Of a DNA stretch of 64,000 bases, positions 1 through 10,230 are shown in pieces. The position numbers were made by a program, and so were the translations under genes. The DNA lies in the NCBI GenBank assembly GCA_008477525.1, contig SPDT01000013.1:543501-607500 (forward strand), given 5' to 3'. Source of the stretch: Hypomyces perniciosus. Lineage: Eukaryota > Ascomycota > Sordariomycetes > Hypocreales > Hypocreaceae. The stretch's first letter is position 1, and each line of letters begins with the position of its first letter. Under the pieces are notes generated by a model. It made no database searches, was not told where the DNA came from, and saw nothing but the letters and a program-made list of their open reading frames with translations.

Positions 1-272
1 ATCTCCACGCTGCCTCGGGCATCTTGAGAATGGCTTCATTTGCGACTGCTACTCTGTGATCTACTATATAAATGGAGTGTTTGCCGCTGTTGTGGAACAT
101 CAACTCGCGACGGAAGAGTGCAGATAGAGCCGAACTCATCATATCGACACTCATTCACTCCCTCACTCATCAATACACCAGACGGAGACGAATCTGTTAT
201 AATAATATCTGATTTATCTGCGCTTCCTGCGCCCATCACTCATCCCCATCAACCTCATTACCAGTCTCCCTC
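1..272 (+). promoter_or_regulatory. Upstream region of the ADGF-type deaminase gene
   Basis: This is the leader and promoter side of the gene that starts at 273. A TATA-like stretch (TATATAAAT) sits near position 63-71, about 200 bases before the chosen start codon. An overlapping frame at 40-441 runs across the start without recognisable protein features, so I do not treat it as a gene. Confidence 0.4.
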
Positions 273-2386
273 ATGGGACCTCGATTCTCCATCCCCAGGA
301 GACTCAAATCCAAAAGCGCCACAATGTCGCGCAACAATCATAACAACCACATCAACGCAGACCAGCGCCCCCCCAAGCGCACGCGCCACAGCGATCCTTG
401 CGAAGACAGCGAAAGCGACATGGCCGCGGCGCGGAAACTGATTGAGGCACACGATTCGGACGTGGCCGGCCGGCAGACCGGGGGCTTTGCGGGGCGGACC
501 GACGTCAACTCCGGCGATCTCTCTCACTTCACGAATGCCGTCCCGGATGAGGACGAGTATGAGAAACTGCGGAGGCGGATCGTTGAGCGTGAGAATGCGC
601 TGTCGTTTGATCATCGTTGTCGGGCGCGGGCTTCGGATAAGGAGAAGCGGGTGGAAGACATCATTCACACACTGAAGCGTCGCGATGCATCACGTATATA
701 TGGCTGTGCGAAGCCCCGGAGAGGCCATGGTGGACAGCTACACCCCAGATTCGCGGGCGATCATTTCCTATCTAATGTCGATCTGATTGATCGGACGGAG
801 CTGTTCGACGTCGTCTCCAGGATGCCCAAGGGGGGACATCTCCATATTCACTTCAACGCCTGCCTACCCCCCAACGTGCTCCTGGATATTGCGAAGACCA
901 TGCCGCGCATGTTCATCACGAGCAACGTACCCTTGATACCCAACCACGACTATGAGAACTACGATAAGTGTGAGATACAGTTTTCGATAATGAGTGAGAA
1001 CATGGAGAAGCCTGGGGATCTGTTCTCAGCAAGTTATGAGCCCCGGCAAACTATGAAACTCTCCGAATTCCTGAGAATATTTCCGCGGCATTACACGCGA
1101 TCTGGTGCTGATGAGTGGCTATTACGAAAACTCATCTTTGAAGAGGAGGAGGCACATAATATTCTACAAACAGCGGCTGGGTAAGCTCCAACACGTCATC
1201 TCTTTCAGGGGTTTAACACATCTGACGCTTCACATAGGGCGTGGGAAAAGTTCAACGGGCGCACACGGATGATGAAGGGCCTGTTCAATTACGAAACAGC
1301 ATACAGGAAATACACACGCTTGTGTCTGGAGGACTTTGTCCGGGACAATATCCAATACGCCGAGATACGACCAAACTTTATGACGAGCAACCAACTCTAC
1401 CGCGACGATGGGAGTGGGCCTATTAATAATGAGGGCATTATGAAACTCATCATCCAAGAGGTGGAGGACTTTCAGGCGGAGATGGAGAAAAAAGGCCAGT
1501 TTTTTGGTGGCCTCAAGGTTATATATTGCACGCCACGGTCAATGCAACCCGTGGACGTTCAAGAGGCCTTGAATGAGTGTCTTCAGTTCAAGAAGAAATG
1601 GCCGAAATGGATAGCCGGTACGTGAACTAACAAATCTCCTAACACATCCAAGCAAGCACTAACATCTCAAAAAGGTTTCGACCTCGTCGGCGAAGAATCC
1701 AAAGGCAAACCCATAAAGGACTTTATTCCCCAACTCCTCGAGTTCAAAAAGAAATGCAACGCAGAAAACATCGATATTCCATTTCTCTTCCACTGCGGCG
1801 AGACGTTGGACATGGGCACCGATACAGACGGCAACCTGGTCGACGCGCTGCTCCTGGGATCGAAGCGCATCGGGCATGGCTTCGCTCTGGCGAAGCACCC
1901 GTACATTATGCAGCTCATGAAGGCGCAGGGTGTCTGCCTGGAGCTATGTCCCATATCGAATGAGATTCTGGGGCTGACGCCAAGAGTGAGTGGGCATGCC
2001 ATGTATCAGCTGCTGGCGAATAATGTTCACTGCACGGTGAGTTCGGACAACGGGGCTCTCTTCAGGTTGGTCGCCTCCCCCCCCCCCCCCCCCCTTTTTT
2101 TTTTTAAGAGAGAGGTAGTTTTACTAATAGCCGTACTAGATCTTCATTGTCGCACGATTTTTATCAGGTCATGGTCGGCAAGGCTGACATGGGCCTGTAC
2201 GGGTGGAAGCAGCTCGCTTTGTGGAGTATAGAGCATGCGTGTCTAAGTGACGCGGAGAGGACAACGATGATGCAGAAGTGGGTGCTTCTATGGGAAGAGT
2301 TCCTGGACTGGGTTGTGAATACTTATGGCGATGCAAAAGACGACGACGAAGAAGAAGAAGAAGAGAATGAGAGAATGGCGTTGTGA
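273..2386 (+). CDS. ADGF/CECR1-type adenosine deaminase, 4 exons
   Basis: Exons are 273-1180, 1238-1617, 1675-2065 and 2140-2386, giving 641 residues. Joins restore the conserved runs AGAWEKFNG, IAGFDLVGEES and LSHDFYQVMVG. The product should hydrolyse adenosine (or deoxyadenosine) to inosine plus ammonia. Zinc and catalytic motifs of the adenosine deaminase superfamily are visible: HIH at residues 191-193, HCGE at 469-472, SNEILG, and SSDN around 552-555 near the C-terminal third. No signal peptide is seen. The first ~110 residues are polar and probably disordered, unlike secreted animal ADGF. The start at 273 is the first in-frame ATG; an ATG at 324 is an alternative. The C-terminus is an acidic DDDEEEEEE tail. 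The third intron begins with an 18-C/11-T homopolymer. Family assignment is firm; intracellular location is inference. Confidence 0.88.
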
Positions 2387-3193
2387 CTAGAAGCGATAAT
2401 GGCATCACTTCCCAAGGGGCGTATTCGGTTCGGATGTCGGGATGAATTTGACGAGAGGGCGTTTTTTTTTGACGGAATGGGGCTTATGACTTTCTACGAT
2501 AGATCTCGAATCAAAACGAAGCGATTCAGTTCACGTCCTTTCCTGCGTTACATGACTTGAGGCGAGCCTTGTCTTCCTATCAGGTAAAGCCACATAGCTG
2601 CAATGCGGAGGCTCAAAACGCCACAGCGACTATCCCGCGGACTAAGAAAGGCCACCATCGAATCAATCCCGAAACCCGTCCTCCCATAGGACAAAAAGCA
2701 TAAAAACAAGCCTCTTTTTCGGTGTACGGGCGGTTGAAAAGATAACCACAACACGTGTACGGAGTAATTTTTAATTATTACTTGCATTCTGGACCTGTTG
2801 ACCTGCAGTACTTACTCCGTACTTCGTAGTGATATTTATATTCTGAGCTGAGCCACCAATTCAGTTACGACGTTGTCAGCACAGCCCCCCCTGCGAGAGC
2901 CATAGGAAAAATGGGTGCTCTATTCGCAGAGGCCATAAAAACTGCCGGGCTCCCATGTTCTTTATGCAGGCTTCTCTCTGTTTTGGGTCGATGGGACAAT
3001 TACAGAGTAGTACTCTGTACTCGTTTTTTTACCCCTTTCATCATACTACCAGTATCTTATCTATCGCTTGGACAAATAGTCGAGGTTTTTCTTCGCGCGC
3101 CAACACACGTTTCTGACATACGATCTGTCTTACGAATACTCACCTATTGCGCGTCCTATATCAAAGCTCAATAACCTCATATAACAACACGCC
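2387..3193. other. Intergenic region with two TACGGAGTA-type motifs
   Basis: No coding signal is seen. The motif TACGGAGTA lies at 2758-2766 and its reverse complement TACTCCGTA at 2813-2821. An open frame at 2911-3174 has no recognisable features and is probably chance. The 3' part is the promoter of the membrane-protein gene at 3194. Confidence 0.4.
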
Positions 3194-4693
3194 ATGGCCG
3201 AACCAGGCGACCCGGACTGGAAATGGTTCCCCGACGTCAAAAGCAACTGGTCCCTCGACGTCGTCACCCTTCTCGCCGTCATAGGCGAGTCCTCCATGGC
3301 CGAACACTCCCAAACCATCACGGCCTCTCTCCTCTGCATGCTCCCGCGTCTTCTGCCCGCGCCTCAGGCCCTGCTCAAGCCGTCGCGGCCGACGCGTCTG
3401 CCCGAGACGTTTGCCAAGTTGACGGGCGTCTATAGCGGCACGACGTTGGATTCTATAGGCTTCTTCGCCAATATCATCACGCGGTTGGATGCCCTGGCGC
3501 CGTATAGCTTCAAGGTCCTGGAGATTCAGCATGCGAACGGGGTGCTCCCCCCTGTGACGAGTGGTGGGCCGCATGATCCGCATCACAAGGCTGAGAACTG
3601 GGTTACCAAGATCAAGTCCCGTCTGGGGCCTGGCAAGGCATCTGCTCTTGATTCCTCCTCGCCGCGAGACATAGAGTCTGGGGCAGCGAGAACGACAACC
3701 GTCCAATTCAACGAGGAGGACATAGGGCCTCTGCGTCGCCGCACCACTGCCAAAGAGAAGATGCAGGATCTGCTGTCCAGCGGCACCATGGCCGTCACAG
3801 GCAAACGCCCTGCCGTTCCCGCAAAGCTCTTCTCGCCCATCCACATCCTCTCCGTCTTCTCCTGCGCCCTCAGCGCAGCTATCCTCATCGCCGCTGTCTT
3901 CTGGCAGGACGGCGCCGCCATCATCGCCATCTCCCTCATCTCCTTGGCCTCTACCGTCGTGGGCTACGCGTCCTCCTGGCGCCCCATCCTCATGCAGCGG
4001 AGACACACAAACGAAGTCCCCAAGGGAGACGTCATGATCCGCACAAGAGAAGGCGCCTTCGTCCTGGTCAGGTGCTCGGAAGACGTCGCGCGGGAATTAT
4101 ACTCGGGCACCGAAGAATGCGAATACTACGTCGGCGGCCGCGCGTATCGCCTGCTCATGGCCCTGGGCACCATTCTTCTCATGCTCAGCGTCGTGCTCCT
4201 CGGGAACTGCACCTGGAACTCGCAGATCTTCATCGGCGGCTCGTACATCGTGCTCAACGGGCTGTACTGGGGCCTGGGCATGATTCCGCGGTCGTACTTC
4301 TGGGACTTATCCCGCTACGACTGGAAAGACGTCACGCCTGACGATGCCAACGAAGCAGATGGCATAACCGACGATTCAGACCCGCGCGAGGGACACCCAA
4401 GCTTTACGCGGACGCTGTGGTACGCCATCCGCGAGACGGAAGTCATTGGATGGGTAGAGCGCAGCGGTGCCGCGCCAGGGACGAAGCAGTGGCAGAAGTG
4501 GCTCGAGGAAGCACTGAAGAATGCCAAGGAAAAGAACCGAGACTGGCCGGCTGTGCAAAGGAAGAATATCATAATGGCAGAGCCGACTCAATTGGGCGAG
4601 GAGGTTGACATGGCGGCACAGCACGCTCCTGCTACGGAGGTTCAGGGGGCGGGCAATTCTAATCCTGCTTGGAGCAAGGACGCTTCGTTTTGA
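3194..4693 (+). CDS. Fungal four-pass membrane protein of unknown function
   Basis: Intronless frame of 499 residues starting at ATG 3194 in a favourable context (CGCCATGGCC). I do not recognise a named family. Residues 1-210 are soluble, with a conserved-looking N-terminal block rich in Trp/Pro/Leu. Four hydrophobic segments lie at about 215-235, 239-260, 317-337 and 345-364, with a soluble loop between the second and third pairs. The tail from ~375 is acidic, then helical with Trp and Lys. Codon use is like the neighbours and GC-rich at third positions, supporting a real gene. It is tail-to-tail with the Srp40 gene. Probably an internal-membrane or plasma-membrane protein conserved in ascomycetes; no reaction can be assigned. 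Confidence 0.75.
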   Translation: MAEPGDPDWKWFPDVKSNWSLDVVTLLAVIGESSMAEHSQTITASLLCMLPRLLPAPQALLKPSRPTRLPETFAKLTGVYSGTTLDSIGFFANIITRLDALAPYSFKVLEIQHANGVLPPVTSGGPHDPHHKAENWVTKIKSRLGPGKASALDSSSPRDIESGAARTTTVQFNEEDIGPLRRRTTAKEKMQDLLSSGTMAVTGKRPAVPAKLFSPIHILSVFSCALSAAILIAAVFWQDGAAIIAISLISLASTVVGYASSWRPILMQRRHTNEVPKGDVMIRTREGAFVLVRCSEDVARELYSGTEECEYYVGGRAYRLLMALGTILLMLSVVLLGNCTWNSQIFIGGSYIVLNGLYWGLGMIPRSYFWDLSRYDWKDVTPDDANEADGITDDSDPREGHPSFTRTLWYAIRETEVIGWVERSGAAPGTKQWQKWLEEALKNAKEKNRDWPAVQRKNIIMAEPTQLGEEVDMAAQHAPATEVQGAGNSNPAWSKDASF

Positions 4694-5034
4694 TGGGGGG
4701 GCTGGAAAACGGATCCAGTATTTTTTGATTATAAAAGGGATATATACCAGGCGTTTTATTACGACTACAAAAAGAGTAATGAGGGTTGACTTGGGCATAC
4801 GGAAGCATTGCATTATCACAAACTCCACAGCATTTATACATGTCACATTATTATGGGTTGTTGGGGATGGCGAGTTCAGAGATATCTACAACGCAAAACG
4901 GATATCTTAATCTCTCTTGTACAAACAAAAAAATTCAAATGCAGGCTTTATGCCACACCAACTGATAGAAAAAGTATTAAACCCCCTAAACACCGGCTGT
5001 CTATGCGCAGACTCAGAGAACGCTTCATCCTCCT
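4694..5034. other. Convergent 3' intergenic region
   Basis: Separates two convergent genes. It is A/T-rich, with several AATAAA-like and TATATA stretches fitting 3' ends of both genes. Nothing else is seen. Confidence 0.35.
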
Positions 5035-6309
5035 CTAATCATCAAAGTAGATGCTCTTCTTCTCCGAGATATCGATGGGGCCACCTCGGAAGCTACCCTT
5101 CTTCTTCTTGTTCTTTTCCTTGGTGAAACCCTTGCCCTTGGTCACAATCAAGTCTTCGTGTGCCCTCATAGAATAGCTCACTGGCACGTAGGCGTTTGAG
5201 GCAAATTTGGCGTCGACCTGGATGTCCTTGGGAATGCGAGAGAAGGGCACGTTGGTCTTCTTTTTGCGGCCCTGAATCGGATCCGGGGGCAGAGGAGGGT
5301 CGATTGAGGATGTTTGCTCCTCGGATGAGACAGTGTCCAAGGTTTCCGACGAGTCGGACGAGTCCTTGGCTTTGTTCTTGGCTTTGCCATTCACCACCTT
5401 GGTTTTCTTCGTGTCTGAATCAGAGTCCGAATCGTCGGAGGATGAAGAGTCGTCGTCGGATTCAGGAAGGGGGACTTGAGCCGCCCGCTCAACCTCAGCA
5501 TCGCTGTCCGAGTCCGAGTCAGAGTCCGAGCTCGAATCAGAGCTGGAGCTGTCATCCGAGGAGCTGTCATCTGAGTCGGAGGAGCTGCTCGACTCGGAAT
5601 CCGAGTCAGAGCTGGAATCAGAGTCGGAAGAGTCCGAGCTGGAGCTAGAGTCAGAGTTTGATTCGATCTTTTGCTTCTTGGATCTTGGTTGTCGGTCGGA
5701 GTCGGACTCTGAATCGGAGCTGGACTCAGACGAGCTGGAGTCGGAGGAGCTAGAGCTAGAGCTTGAGCTAGAGCTAGAGCTTGACGGCGCCTTACGCTTC
5801 AAGTTCTTGTTGCCCTTTGGAGGAGACTTGGCCCGGGGAGCAGGCTTCTTGGTCTCCTTCTCGCTCTCGCTGTCGCTGTCATCCGAGCTGGAACTGGTCG
5901 AGTCGCCCATCTCGACGTCCCGATCGGCTGCCTGTTCGGTGGGCGTTGAAGATTCCCAGGCCCGGAAAACGCCAACGAGGGTGTTTCCCTGGCTATCCGC
6001 ACCAGAAGCCGCCGAGGCCCAACCATTCTTTGCTCGCTGCTTCTTGAAAGCACTGTGGGCGCTGCTGAAGGAGTGATCCGACAAGAACTGCTCGACCATG
6101 TCCAAGAGCTGGGCCGGAGGGACTGAGGCCTCTTCCGAGCCCTTGCCTGCGGAAGGCTTCGAACTGCCTCCCTTCTTGCCCATCTTTCCCGTCGAGGCTG
6201 TTGTCGTGCTGGAGGATTGGACGTTGCTCGTGTTGCTGCTGTTGGACACGCTGTTGTTGGTGTTGTTGGAAAAGAGCCAAGCCGGGGGACCTGAGGCAGA
6301 GCTGGACAT
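5035..6309 (-). CDS. LisH / Srp40 C-terminal domain nucleolar protein (Nopp140-like)
   Basis: Single exon, 424 residues from ATG 6309. An in-frame ATG at 6333 would add eight residues (MVHCGFPH) and is less likely, because the MSSSAS start fits the low-complexity head. Architecture: Ser/Asn-rich start; a LisH-type helical motif at about 62-95 (LLDMVEQFLSDHSFSSAH); a long alternating Ser/Asp-Glu tract with basic KKPAPRAK-type patches from ~125 to ~320; and the Srp40 C-terminal domain from ~345 to the end (FSRIP, then a KGKGF run and KKKKGSFRGG, ending SIYFDD). That order is the hallmark of Srp40/Nopp140, the nucleolar chaperone of box C/D and H/ACA snoRNPs. The Ser tracts are probable CK2 targets. 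Promoter is shared with the divergent C3HC gene. Confidence 0.85.
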   Translation of the reverse strand: MSSSASGPPAWLFSNNTNNSVSNSSNTSNVQSSSTTTASTGKMGKKGGSSKPSAGKGSEEASVPPAQLLDMVEQFLSDHSFSSAHSAFKKQRAKNGWASAASGADSQGNTLVGVFRAWESSTPTEQAADRDVEMGDSTSSSSDDSDSESEKETKKPAPRAKSPPKGNKNLKRKAPSSSSSSSSSSSSSSDSSSSESSSDSESDSDRQPRSKKQKIESNSDSSSSSDSSDSDSSSDSDSESSSSSDSDDSSSDDSSSSDSSSDSDSDSDSDAEVERAAQVPLPESDDDSSSSDDSDSDSDTKKTKVVNGKAKNKAKDSSDSSETLDTVSSEEQTSSIDPPLPPDPIQGRKKKTNVPFSRIPKDIQVDAKFASNAYVPVSYSMRAHEDLIVTKGKGFTKEKNKKKKGSFRGGPIDISEKKSIYFDD

Positions 6310-6988
6310 GTGAGGGAAACCGCAATGTACCATCAATCCCTATTGTGCAGTGATGCGCATAAAGTGAATTGCAATTGTTGGATTGTTGGAGCGCGCTTCC
6401 AACGGTTTGCCGTGGAAAAAGAAAGGACAATCGTCAATTGCTTCTGTCCCCCAAAAAAAAATTCTCTAAGCCTAAACGCGCTGCTGCAGGAACGTTGCCG
6501 GGCGGTGTGGAGGGGCTTATCGCTTATCAAGGACTAAATATCTGCCGCGCTCCGGGTCTTAGCTCTGAATACCTTATGCAAGGTTGGCGTTGGCAACGCC
6601 GCTCAGTGATGTCAAACGTGAAGGCGTATAAATAGAAAACGTGGAACAGCGGAGTGGTCTAAAACCGGAGCTGCAAGCCCAATTTCTCGCCTGCCATATC
6701 GTGTCCTTATTTGAAACGTTTCTTCTTCTCAAATCGGATAAATATTCACATTCCTCACCCCGCCCTCACAGCGCGTCGTCAACCGTGTTTACTCAGCTCT
6801 CATCAAACCAAAGGGGCTATCGGCTGCTGAGCTGATCATTCTCAGTCATTATTCCCTTTGTGTGTGGATCCTTTGTCTTGTATAGAATGCGGTGATTCCG
6901 TAAGTGCTGTGCAAAACAAAGGGAGCCAATTAGCAGCTCTTCTCAAGTCCGCCCTTCACCCAACAACAACAACAACAACACATCTATC
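6310..6988. promoter_or_regulatory. Divergent promoter between Srp40-like and C3HC genes
   Basis: 679 bp with no coding features. A TATA-like TATAAATAG is at 6627-6635 (plus strand). A CAA triplet run at about 6961-6979 lies in the 5' leader immediately before the C3HC start codon. The region drives both flanking genes by position. Confidence 0.45.
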
Positions 6989-8502
6989 ATGAACGCTACT
7001 AAACGCAAGTTCAACGCCTTACTTCAAGGACTAAGCAACCCCCCTGCAAGTTCAGAAGAGAATACTTCTTCAGATATGATTGCCAATCGAGCAGCGAGCA
7101 AGAAGGTGGACTATGAGGCACTGTTACAAAAGCGCCGTCGCTTGGGGTTTCCAGAATCAACAGCGCCCAGATTGGACAGCTCCATCTCGTTGGGCATCAG
7201 CAGTTTCACCAGCGCATTGAAACGGTCGGCCACGAATAACAAGTTCCGGAAGGATGCCCCAGCCAGGTACTCTCCTAGTGACAGGGACGAGCTATTGAAG
7301 AGGTTGGCAACGTTTCAGGAGATCACGGACTGGACCCCGAAGCCAGACAAAATCAACGAAGTGGAATGGGCCAAGAGAGGGTGGGTTTGCCAGGGGAAGG
7401 AGAGGGTGCGGTGTCTGCTTTGCCACAAAGAGTTGGTTGTGAAGCTCAAAGGAAAGGAAGAGGATGGCAAGGAAGTTGACACAACGGCGGCTGCAGAAAT
7501 TGGTACATCTATTTGTTTCCAGTCCTTGAAGTTCATTAACTGACTATGCACAGAGGAGGCTTTGGTAAGCAAGTATGCCGAACTGATAGTCACTTCCCAC
7601 CAGTCAGACTGTCTATGGAGGAGGCGAGGCTGTGAAGGTAAACCTCTTAGTTCCAAGATCCGATTCTTACTTTGCTAACAAAATTGCCAGGTTCATTGAT
7701 TCGTCTATCGTTTGTTAGCGCAAAGGGGGCCATTGAGGCTCTCCGGCAACGCTATCAAGAACTCTGTACGAGACAGGCGTTTCTTCCATACGAGTTCAAC
7801 CTTCGCCTGCCAGAAGGGCTGGATCTGGATGAAGTCCTGTCGCAGCTACCGCCTGACTTTTTCAAGTCCACGGACAAATCCCCCGACACTGTCCCGAATC
7901 GACCTGCGCTTGCTCTAGCCCTCTTGGGTTGGCAGGGCCTCACGAATGTTCGTATCGGTGCTGTCCCCAATTCTGCTTCCTGCCATACCTGCATGCGACG
8001 ACTAGGCCTATGGATGTTCAAGAGCAAGGAGGTGGATGAACAGGGACAAATTCTCGTTCCGGCACCAATGGATCATCTTGACCCCGTGCGAGAGCATCGG
8101 TTCTTCTGTCCTTGGAAGAGTGCTAGTGCACAAAGCAGAGGGGCCATACTGCCCAACGACGTCGACATGCCTGCCTGGCAAGTACTACTTCAGTCGATCA
8201 AGAACGAATCAAATCTACGAGGCGTATATGAGGGTCGGGCCAAAACACAGCCGAAGACTGCCCCAACGACTCCCGCTAAGACACCTAGTCGGCCAATTGC
8301 AGATGCGAAAACCGACAACACGCCGCAAATCACTACCGAACTCATTATCAATGATGAGGATGAGGCTGTCCGAGAGGCAAAGGACAAGGAGCGGTGGGCG
8401 AGATTGCGCAAAGTCAAGAGTCTGTTTGATACGAAGAAGTTGCGGCGCTCGGCCAGCCGTCCGGGGACACCTCACTCGGCCAAGTCGTTGAAGGGGGACT
8501 AA
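6989..8502 (+). CDS. C3HC zinc-finger / Rsm1-like protein (NIPA/ZC3HC1 family), 3 exons
   Basis: Exons 6989-7502, 7554-7637 and 7691-8502 encode 469 residues; introns are 51 and 53 bp. Joins give EIEEALVSKYAEL and GCEGSLIRL in frame. The first zinc module follows the C3HC (BIR-like) pattern: RCLLCHKEL, then a helix, then the SHQSDCLWRRRGC ligands, which are split over the two introns. The second module is the Rsm1-like domain at about 300-375, with CHTCMRRLGLW and a HRFFCPW ligand pair. The ends are basic and disordered. Family members are the human NIPA/ZC3HC1 nuclear basket protein and fission yeast Rsm1, which acts in mRNA export; a nuclear-envelope or RNA-export role is inferred from them. 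A conserved EALLQKRRRLGFPES block lies near the N-terminus. Confidence 0.85.
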
Positions 8503-8635
8503 TCGCGTCCTGGTTGTATAAATAGTGCTAATGCATACGGAGTACATGTGTTGCGGATTTCATTACTTATGTGTGTACGTCGGGGAACGGCAAGATTGAT
8601 GGGCGGACAAGTTATTAATACCTCGGCGAGAATAT

Positions 8636-9877
8636 TCATGTCTTCCACTTAATGTCATCAAACGAAACCACCGGTCCGCCATATGTGACAGTTTCGTCCT
8701 TCTTCTTCATCTCCTTATCGTCCAGGTTAAAGCCCGCCATGTCCAGAATAGCTGCTCTAACGCCTCCCATGCCACCACCGTTGCCAAGTTTCGGCACACG
8801 ATTCATGCCTGCCGACGTAATATACACGTCTGGATTCCAGCCAGACCCTTCCTTCCAGTCATTTCCAACGGCTTTTTCGAGAGTCTTGAGCTCCTCTTGC
8901 AGTGTCTCAGCCATTGCGCTGCATGTCGTAGTCCATGAGCCGCCACCTTTATCCGCCTTGGTCAACACAACCAGAGTCCGGGTGTTTGCCTCAGCTAGGG
9001 ATCTCAGCAGCCACCGATCCTGCTCCATGAGTCTCTTCTCGGAAGAGAGCAAGACGACCGCCCCGCGGAGCGTTTTCCTCGCCTTTATATACTTGATAAT
9101 AGAATCCCCCCAACTCGCCTGGCTCCTGAATCCATAACCTGGCGTATCAACGACAACAAGACTATACCTCGGCATCTTCTCCCCCTTCCTCACCAGTCCC
9201 TTGGGGATCTTGGGTAATGGTCCCACGCCGAAAGCATTCATGAGCGTGGTCTTGCCTGGTTTGGCACTCACCCTCGCGGCATCAAACTTGCCCACAAGGG
9301 CATTCAAAAACGAGGACTTTCCAACGTTGGAGGCGCCGAGGACGACGATTTCAGGGATGTGCTCGTTTTTGGCGTGGTGGCGGAGAGCTTCGGCGGAGTA
9401 GAGGAATTGGAAGCCTTGGGTGAAGAAAGCGCTTGCAGCGGTGATTTTCTTGTGTTCGAGGGTGGTGGGTTGGGTTGTGAGGGAGGTGGAGGATGGGCTT
9501 TGGCGGATGAGGATGCTGGTGAAGAGGGATTGTATGTGTGGTTTGAGGCCTGGAGGGGCGGAGCGTTTGCTGGATTTGGGAGATGTTTCGGATGGTTCGT
9601 CTTGTTCATGAGATATATGCTCTTGCTTAGGAGTAGATGGTTGTGAATGACTTGTGATTTGGTTTGCTGAGGTTGGGACTATGGGCTTGGAGTTGAATCC
9701 TCCCTTAGCCTCGGAATAGAGCTGTTGAGTTGCATCTTTCTCGTAGAGTTTTTGCAATGTCCTCGCTCGAGGCCATCGCGGTGTTGACGTACAGAACGAA
9801 GCTTGAGAATTTCGATATAAAAGACGAGAGGAGGCTCGGAAGACGCTTTTGGACGGATTTATCATTGATGACAGCAT
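8636..9877 (-). CDS. EngB/YihA-type mitochondrial GTPase (Mrx8-like)
   Basis: Intronless, 413 residues from ATG 9877. The first ~45 residues are Arg/Ser-rich without acidic residues, a good mitochondrial presequence. After a variable linker, the GTPase core carries G1 GASNVGKSS at ~181-189, the G2 region KPGKTT at ~206-211, G3 DTPGYGF at ~244-250, G4 TKAD at ~306-309 and a C-terminal TSAG-like G5. This order and the PGKT signature define the TrmE-Era-EngA-EngB superfamily EngB clade. Bacterial EngB assists large ribosomal subunit assembly. The yeast relative Mrx8 is mitochondrial, so a mitoribosome assembly role is inferred. It is convergent with the C3HC gene (133 bp apart) and divergent from the next gene. 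Confidence 0.88.
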   Translation of the reverse strand: MLSSMINPSKSVFRASSRLLYRNSQASFCTSTPRWPRARTLQKLYEKDATQQLYSEAKGGFNSKPIVPTSANQITSHSQPSTPKQEHISHEQDEPSETSPKSSKRSAPPGLKPHIQSLFTSILIRQSPSSTSLTTQPTTLEHKKITAASAFFTQGFQFLYSAEALRHHAKNEHIPEIVVLGASNVGKSSFLNALVGKFDAARVSAKPGKTTLMNAFGVGPLPKIPKGLVRKGEKMPRYSLVVVDTPGYGFRSQASWGDSIIKYIKARKTLRGAVVLLSSEKRLMEQDRWLLRSLAEANTRTLVVLTKADKGGGSWTTTCSAMAETLQEELKTLEKAVGNDWKEGSGWNPDVYITSAGMNRVPKLGNGGGMGGVRAAILDMAGFNLDDKEMKKKDETVTYGGPVVSFDDIKWKT

Positions 9878-10230
9878 TTCATTGACGTTGGTTGTGAATA
9901 TGAGATCATGGAGGTGAGATCATACATGGGCTTGACTGAAATCTTGAGCCGTTAGTGTGGCGGGGATCTAGTTCCTGGCTTAGCGGGTTCTCTACCCATT
10001 TAGCGCCTTGCTAAGCCCTGTAGCCACGTGGGGTGCCTATAGCGTTTGCATGGAGGCTCTTCTCGCGGCCAGCTTTGAACCTCCAGCAACCTAAACCTAT
10101 CAACGACCTGACGACAGACACGCCTTATCCATCACGCGTATCGCCACAGACACCTTTCATCCGCAATCTACGAGAGTTAACGCATCTCCCCTACGTTCTG
10201 GCCTAGTAAAGGGCATCGATATCCTTCACA
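9878..10230. promoter_or_regulatory. Divergent promoter, EngB-like / DUF7924-like genes
   Basis: 353 bp. A CACGTG E-box-like palindrome is present near 10025-10030, and ACGCGT lies near 10134-10139. Either could bind regulators, but no function can be asserted from sequence alone. Confidence 0.35.

Noticed and set aside
40..441. Open frame overlapping the ADGF start
   Set aside because: No domain, overlaps the conserved gene in another frame, low-complexity leader sequence.
2911..3174. 87-codon frame before the membrane-protein gene
   Set aside because: Has some hydrophobic character but no context, conservation cue or splice partner; lies in the promoter.
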